NCBI GenBank assembly: GCA_903853285.1
Contig: CAINTF010000057.1
Location: 1 to 8,080, forward strand
DNA from: an uncultured Acidimicrobium sp.
GTDB lineage: Bacteria > Actinomycetota > Acidimicrobiia > Acidimicrobiales > Ilumatobacteraceae
DNA: 8,080 nucleotides
Direction: 5' to 3'
Part shown: positions 6,206-8,080 of the stretch, piece by piece
How the letters are laid out: every line of letters begins with the position of its first letter
Position numbering within the stretch: position 1 is the stretch's first letter
The notes under the pieces: generated by a model
The model's input: only the letters and a program-made list of their open reading frames with translations
What the model was told of the DNA's origin: nothing
Databases searched by the model: none
Made by a program: the position numbers and the translations under genes

Positions 6206-7543
6206 ATGTCCGATCTTCAATTAATGCAAAGCCCTCCAATGGGAACCTTCGACGCAGAAGGTAATTACACACCGCGCCAAGTCACTGAGCGCGATCTCAC
6301 CCAGTCGTTTGCCGATGCAATCAACGGCACGCTTGTCGAACTCAAAGATGGTCAACTCGTCACAGGGACCGTTGTGCGAATTACGCGCGATGAGGTTCTC
6401 GTTGAAATCGGTTACAAAACAGAAGGTGTCATTCTCGGTCGCGAGCTCTCAATGCGCGCAGACGTAGATCCAAACACCATCGTCAAGTTGGGCGAGAAGA
6501 TTGAAACTCTCGTCATCACACTTGAGGACAAAGAAGGTCGTTTGTTGTTGTCGAAGAAGCGTGCTCAGTACGAGCGTGCATGGGGAGACATCGAGAAGGT
6601 TAAAGAAGTTGACGGAACCGTTGAAGGTTTGGTCATCGAAGTTGTTAAAGGTGGACTTATTGTCGACATTGGTTTGCGCGGCTTCTTGCCAGCCTCTCTT
6701 GTTGAAATGCGTCGTGTTCGTGATCTTGCTCCGTACATCGGTCAGCGCATCACTGCAAAAATCCTCGAATTGGATCGCACACGTAACAACGTGGTGCTGT
6801 CGCGTCGGACATTGCTCGAAGCAAACCAACGCGGCGAGCGCGACGACTTCTTGGGCAACCTCAAAGTGGGCGAGATCCGCAAGGGTCGCATCTCGAGTGT
6901 TGTTGCATTCGGTGCATTCGTCGACTTGGGTGGCATGGACGGGCTCATTCACGTTTCCGAATTGTCATGGAAGCATGTTGACAATCCAAGTGCAGTCGTC
7001 ACGATTGGTGACGAAGTCACTGTCAAGGTTCTTGAAGTCGATATGGACCGCGAGCGCATCAGTCTTTCGCTCAAGGCCACGCAACAAGATCCATGGCAAG
7101 AATTTGCCGGCGGTCACCAGGTTGGCCAACTCGTTTATGGTCGCGTGACAAAACTCGTTCCATTTGGTGGCTTCGTGCAAGTTGGCGATGGAATTGAAGG
7201 ACTTGTGCATATCTCGGAAATGTCAACACACCATGTTGAGGCGCCAGAGCAGGTCGTTACTCCGGGTGAAGAGTTGTGGGTCAAGATCATCGATCTCGAT
7301 CTTGCTCGCCGACGAATCAGCCTTTCGATTAAGCAGGCTGCAGAAGGTGGCGAGTTGGCCGAAGAGTATCGCGGTCAGTTCCAAGTCGACGACCAAGGAA
7401 ACTGGGTCGGCGGCGATGACTCAACTCGCGAAGCTGCATGGTCGGAATACTTCGACGCAAGTGCACCTGCTGCGGATGCAACAGCAACAGAGCCAGCTGC
7501 ACCGGCCGAAGAAGCCCCTGCAGGTGAGACTCCAGCCGTTTGA
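6206..7543 (+). CDS. rpsA: 30S ribosomal protein S1
   Basis: S1 binds single-stranded mRNA and helps bring it to the 30S subunit. At 445 residues it is the actinobacterial form with four S1 (OB-fold) repeats rather than the six of E. coli: about 49-118, 135-201, 219-289 and 305-375. Repeats 3 and 4 have the most typical RNA-binding surface, with FGAFVDLGGMDGLIHVSELS (235-254) and FGGFVQVGDGIEGLVHISEM (320-339). The C-terminal tail (about 415-445) is rich in Ala, Pro, Glu and Thr, low in complexity and acidic, so probably disordered. The ATG at 6206 has only a weak GAAAG upstream, as often found for S1 genes, whose initiation regions rely little on Shine-Dalgarno pairing. The gene lies between polA and coaE, the order seen in mycobacteria. 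Confidence 0.97.
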   Translation: MSDLQLMQSPPMGTFDAEGNYTPRQVTERDLTQSFADAINGTLVELKDGQLVTGTVVRITRDEVLVEIGYKTEGVILGRELSMRADVDPNTIVKLGEKIETLVITLEDKEGRLLLSKKRAQYERAWGDIEKVKEVDGTVEGLVIEVVKGGLIVDIGLRGFLPASLVEMRRVRDLAPYIGQRITAKILELDRTRNNVVLSRRTLLEANQRGERDDFLGNLKVGEIRKGRISSVVAFGAFVDLGGMDGLIHVSELSWKHVDNPSAVVTIGDEVTVKVLEVDMDRERISLSLKATQQDPWQEFAGGHQVGQLVYGRVTKLVPFGGFVQVGDGIEGLVHISEMSTHHVEAPEQVVTPGEELWVKIIDLDLARRRISLSIKQAAEGGELAEEYRGQFQVDDQGNWVGGDDSTREAAWSEYFDASAPAADATATEPAAPAEEAPAGETPAV

Positions 7544-7549
7544 TCTGAA

Positions 7550-7573
7550 GTGGTGCCACAACTTTGGCTCCAC
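7550..7573 (+). other. Stem-loop in the rpsA-coaE gap
   Basis: GTGGTGCCA (7550-7558) pairs with TGGCTCCAC (7565-7573): eight base pairs with one central T-T mismatch and a six-base CAACTT loop. It starts 6 nt after the rpsA stop and ends 19 nt before the coaE ATG. No T-tract follows, so it is not a standard terminator. It may instead protect the 3' end of rpsA mRNA, mark a processing site or lower read-through into coaE. Confidence 0.5.
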
Positions 7574-7592
7574 ACCTGACAGCGTGTAGTTC

Positions 7593-8080
7593 ATGATTCT
7601 TGTTGGTCTTACCGGTGGCATTGGCTCTGGTAAGTCAACAGTTTCACAATTGTTGGCCGACCGTGGCGCAATCATTATCGATGGTGATGCCATTGCGCGC
7701 GCATTGCAACGTTCCGGGACTGCCGTTTTCGCAGCGATGGTCGAACGCTTTGGGGATGTGATTGCTGCTGACGGTGAACTGGATCGCGCCAAAATTGCGT
7801 CAATCGTATTTGCTGACGCGGTAGCGCTTGCAGATCTCAACAAGATCGTGCACCCGGCAATTGGGGTTGAGATGTTGCGACGAATCAGCGAACTCCGAGA
7901 CACCGATGCGATTGCAATTCTTGACTTTCCGCTTTTGGCAGAGTCGCCACGTAAAGGTTTGTCTGGTGTGATTGTTGTTGATGTTGATCCTGAAATTGCA
8001 ATAGAGCGTGTTGTGCGAGATCGCGGAATGAAGGCAAGCGAAGTGCAAGCGCGGATTGCTAAGCAAGCGTCGCGAGCTGA
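7593..8080 (+). CDS. coaE: Dephospho-CoA kinase (partial, 3' end outside the window)
   Basis: CoaE phosphorylates the ribose 3'-hydroxyl of dephospho-CoA, the last step of coenzyme A synthesis, in the cytoplasm. The first 162 codons are present with no stop before the window edge; the family is usually about 200 residues or, in many actinobacteria, longer through a C-terminal UPF0157-type extension, which cannot be judged here. The P-loop TGGIGSGKST is at 7-16. Other family marks are IDGDAIAR (29-36), LNKIVHPAI (82-90), DFPLLAES (111-118, usually D-I/V-PLLFE) and RIAKQASRA at the end of the visible part. The ATG at 7593 directly begins MILVGLTGGIG, the expected N terminus. It lies 49 nt after rpsA; the ribosome binding site is weak. 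Confidence 0.95.
   Translation, partial: MILVGLTGGIGSGKSTVSQLLADRGAIIIDGDAIARALQRSGTAVFAAMVERFGDVIAADGELDRAKIASIVFADAVALADLNKIVHPAIGVEMLRRISELRDTDAIAILDFPLLAESPRKGLSGVIVVDVDPEIAIERVVRDRGMKASEVQARIAKQASRA

Noticed and set aside
6501..7148. 215-codon plus-strand frame inside rpsA
   Set aside because: Shifted-frame shadow of rpsA; rich in Ser, Arg and Cys, with no domain, while the rpsA frame shows four S1 repeats.
7493..7543. Ala/Pro/Glu-rich rpsA tail as a frameshifted end
   Set aside because: Acidic low-complexity tails are common at the C terminus of actinobacterial S1 proteins and the frame runs on without a break.
7421..7903. 160-codon minus-strand frame across the rpsA end and coaE start
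   Set aside because: It spans two genuine genes and their gap on the other strand and its translation is low-complexity Ser/Arg/Cys.

Overview
The window holds conserved core genes of an actinobacterium, with base composition close to half GC. That is low for the classic high-GC members of the phylum. The gene run pdtaR - polA - rpsA - coaE matches the order I recall around Rv1626-Rv1631 of Mycobacterium tuberculosis. Other actinobacterial signs are an ANTAR-type PdtaR, a four-domain ribosomal protein S1, and a Pol I with a degenerate proofreading domain. The moderate GC makes an Acidimicrobiia-like (aquatic) lineage plausible, but this is inference from gene content only.

Layout. Positions 1-2184 are transcribed leftwards and carry a type II fatty acid synthesis operon: fabD, then fabH, then what looks like the first six codons of the next gene leaving the window at position 1. 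A divergent intergenic region (2185-2348) separates this operon from a rightward block. The rightward block starts with tRNA-Leu(CAA) at 2349-2434. It is followed after only 5 nt by an unrecognised 107-residue helical protein, then pdtaR, polA, rpsA and the 5' part of coaE, which leaves the window at 8080.

How they fit together. FabD loads malonyl groups onto ACP and FabH performs the first condensation, so the left half supplies membrane lipid precursors. The right half is information processing (leucine tRNA, DNA repair and replication polymerase, ribosomal protein S1), plus an RNA-binding antiterminator response regulator and the last enzyme of CoA synthesis. CoA is the carrier for the FabD and FabH substrates.

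Most of the window is ordinary housekeeping sequence. I see no mobile element, CRISPR array or defence system. The points most worth a second look are: (1) FabD has a C-terminal biotinyl/lipoyl-like fold that lacks the modifiable lysine; (2) the small coiled-coil gene starts 5 nt after an encoded tRNA CCA end, so tRNA maturation would create a nearly leaderless mRNA; (3) two stem-loops lie in the gaps on either side of rpsA; (4) a 9-bp direct repeat lies upstream of fabD; (5) Pol I has Tyr at the dideoxynucleotide-selectivity position and no proofreading residues.
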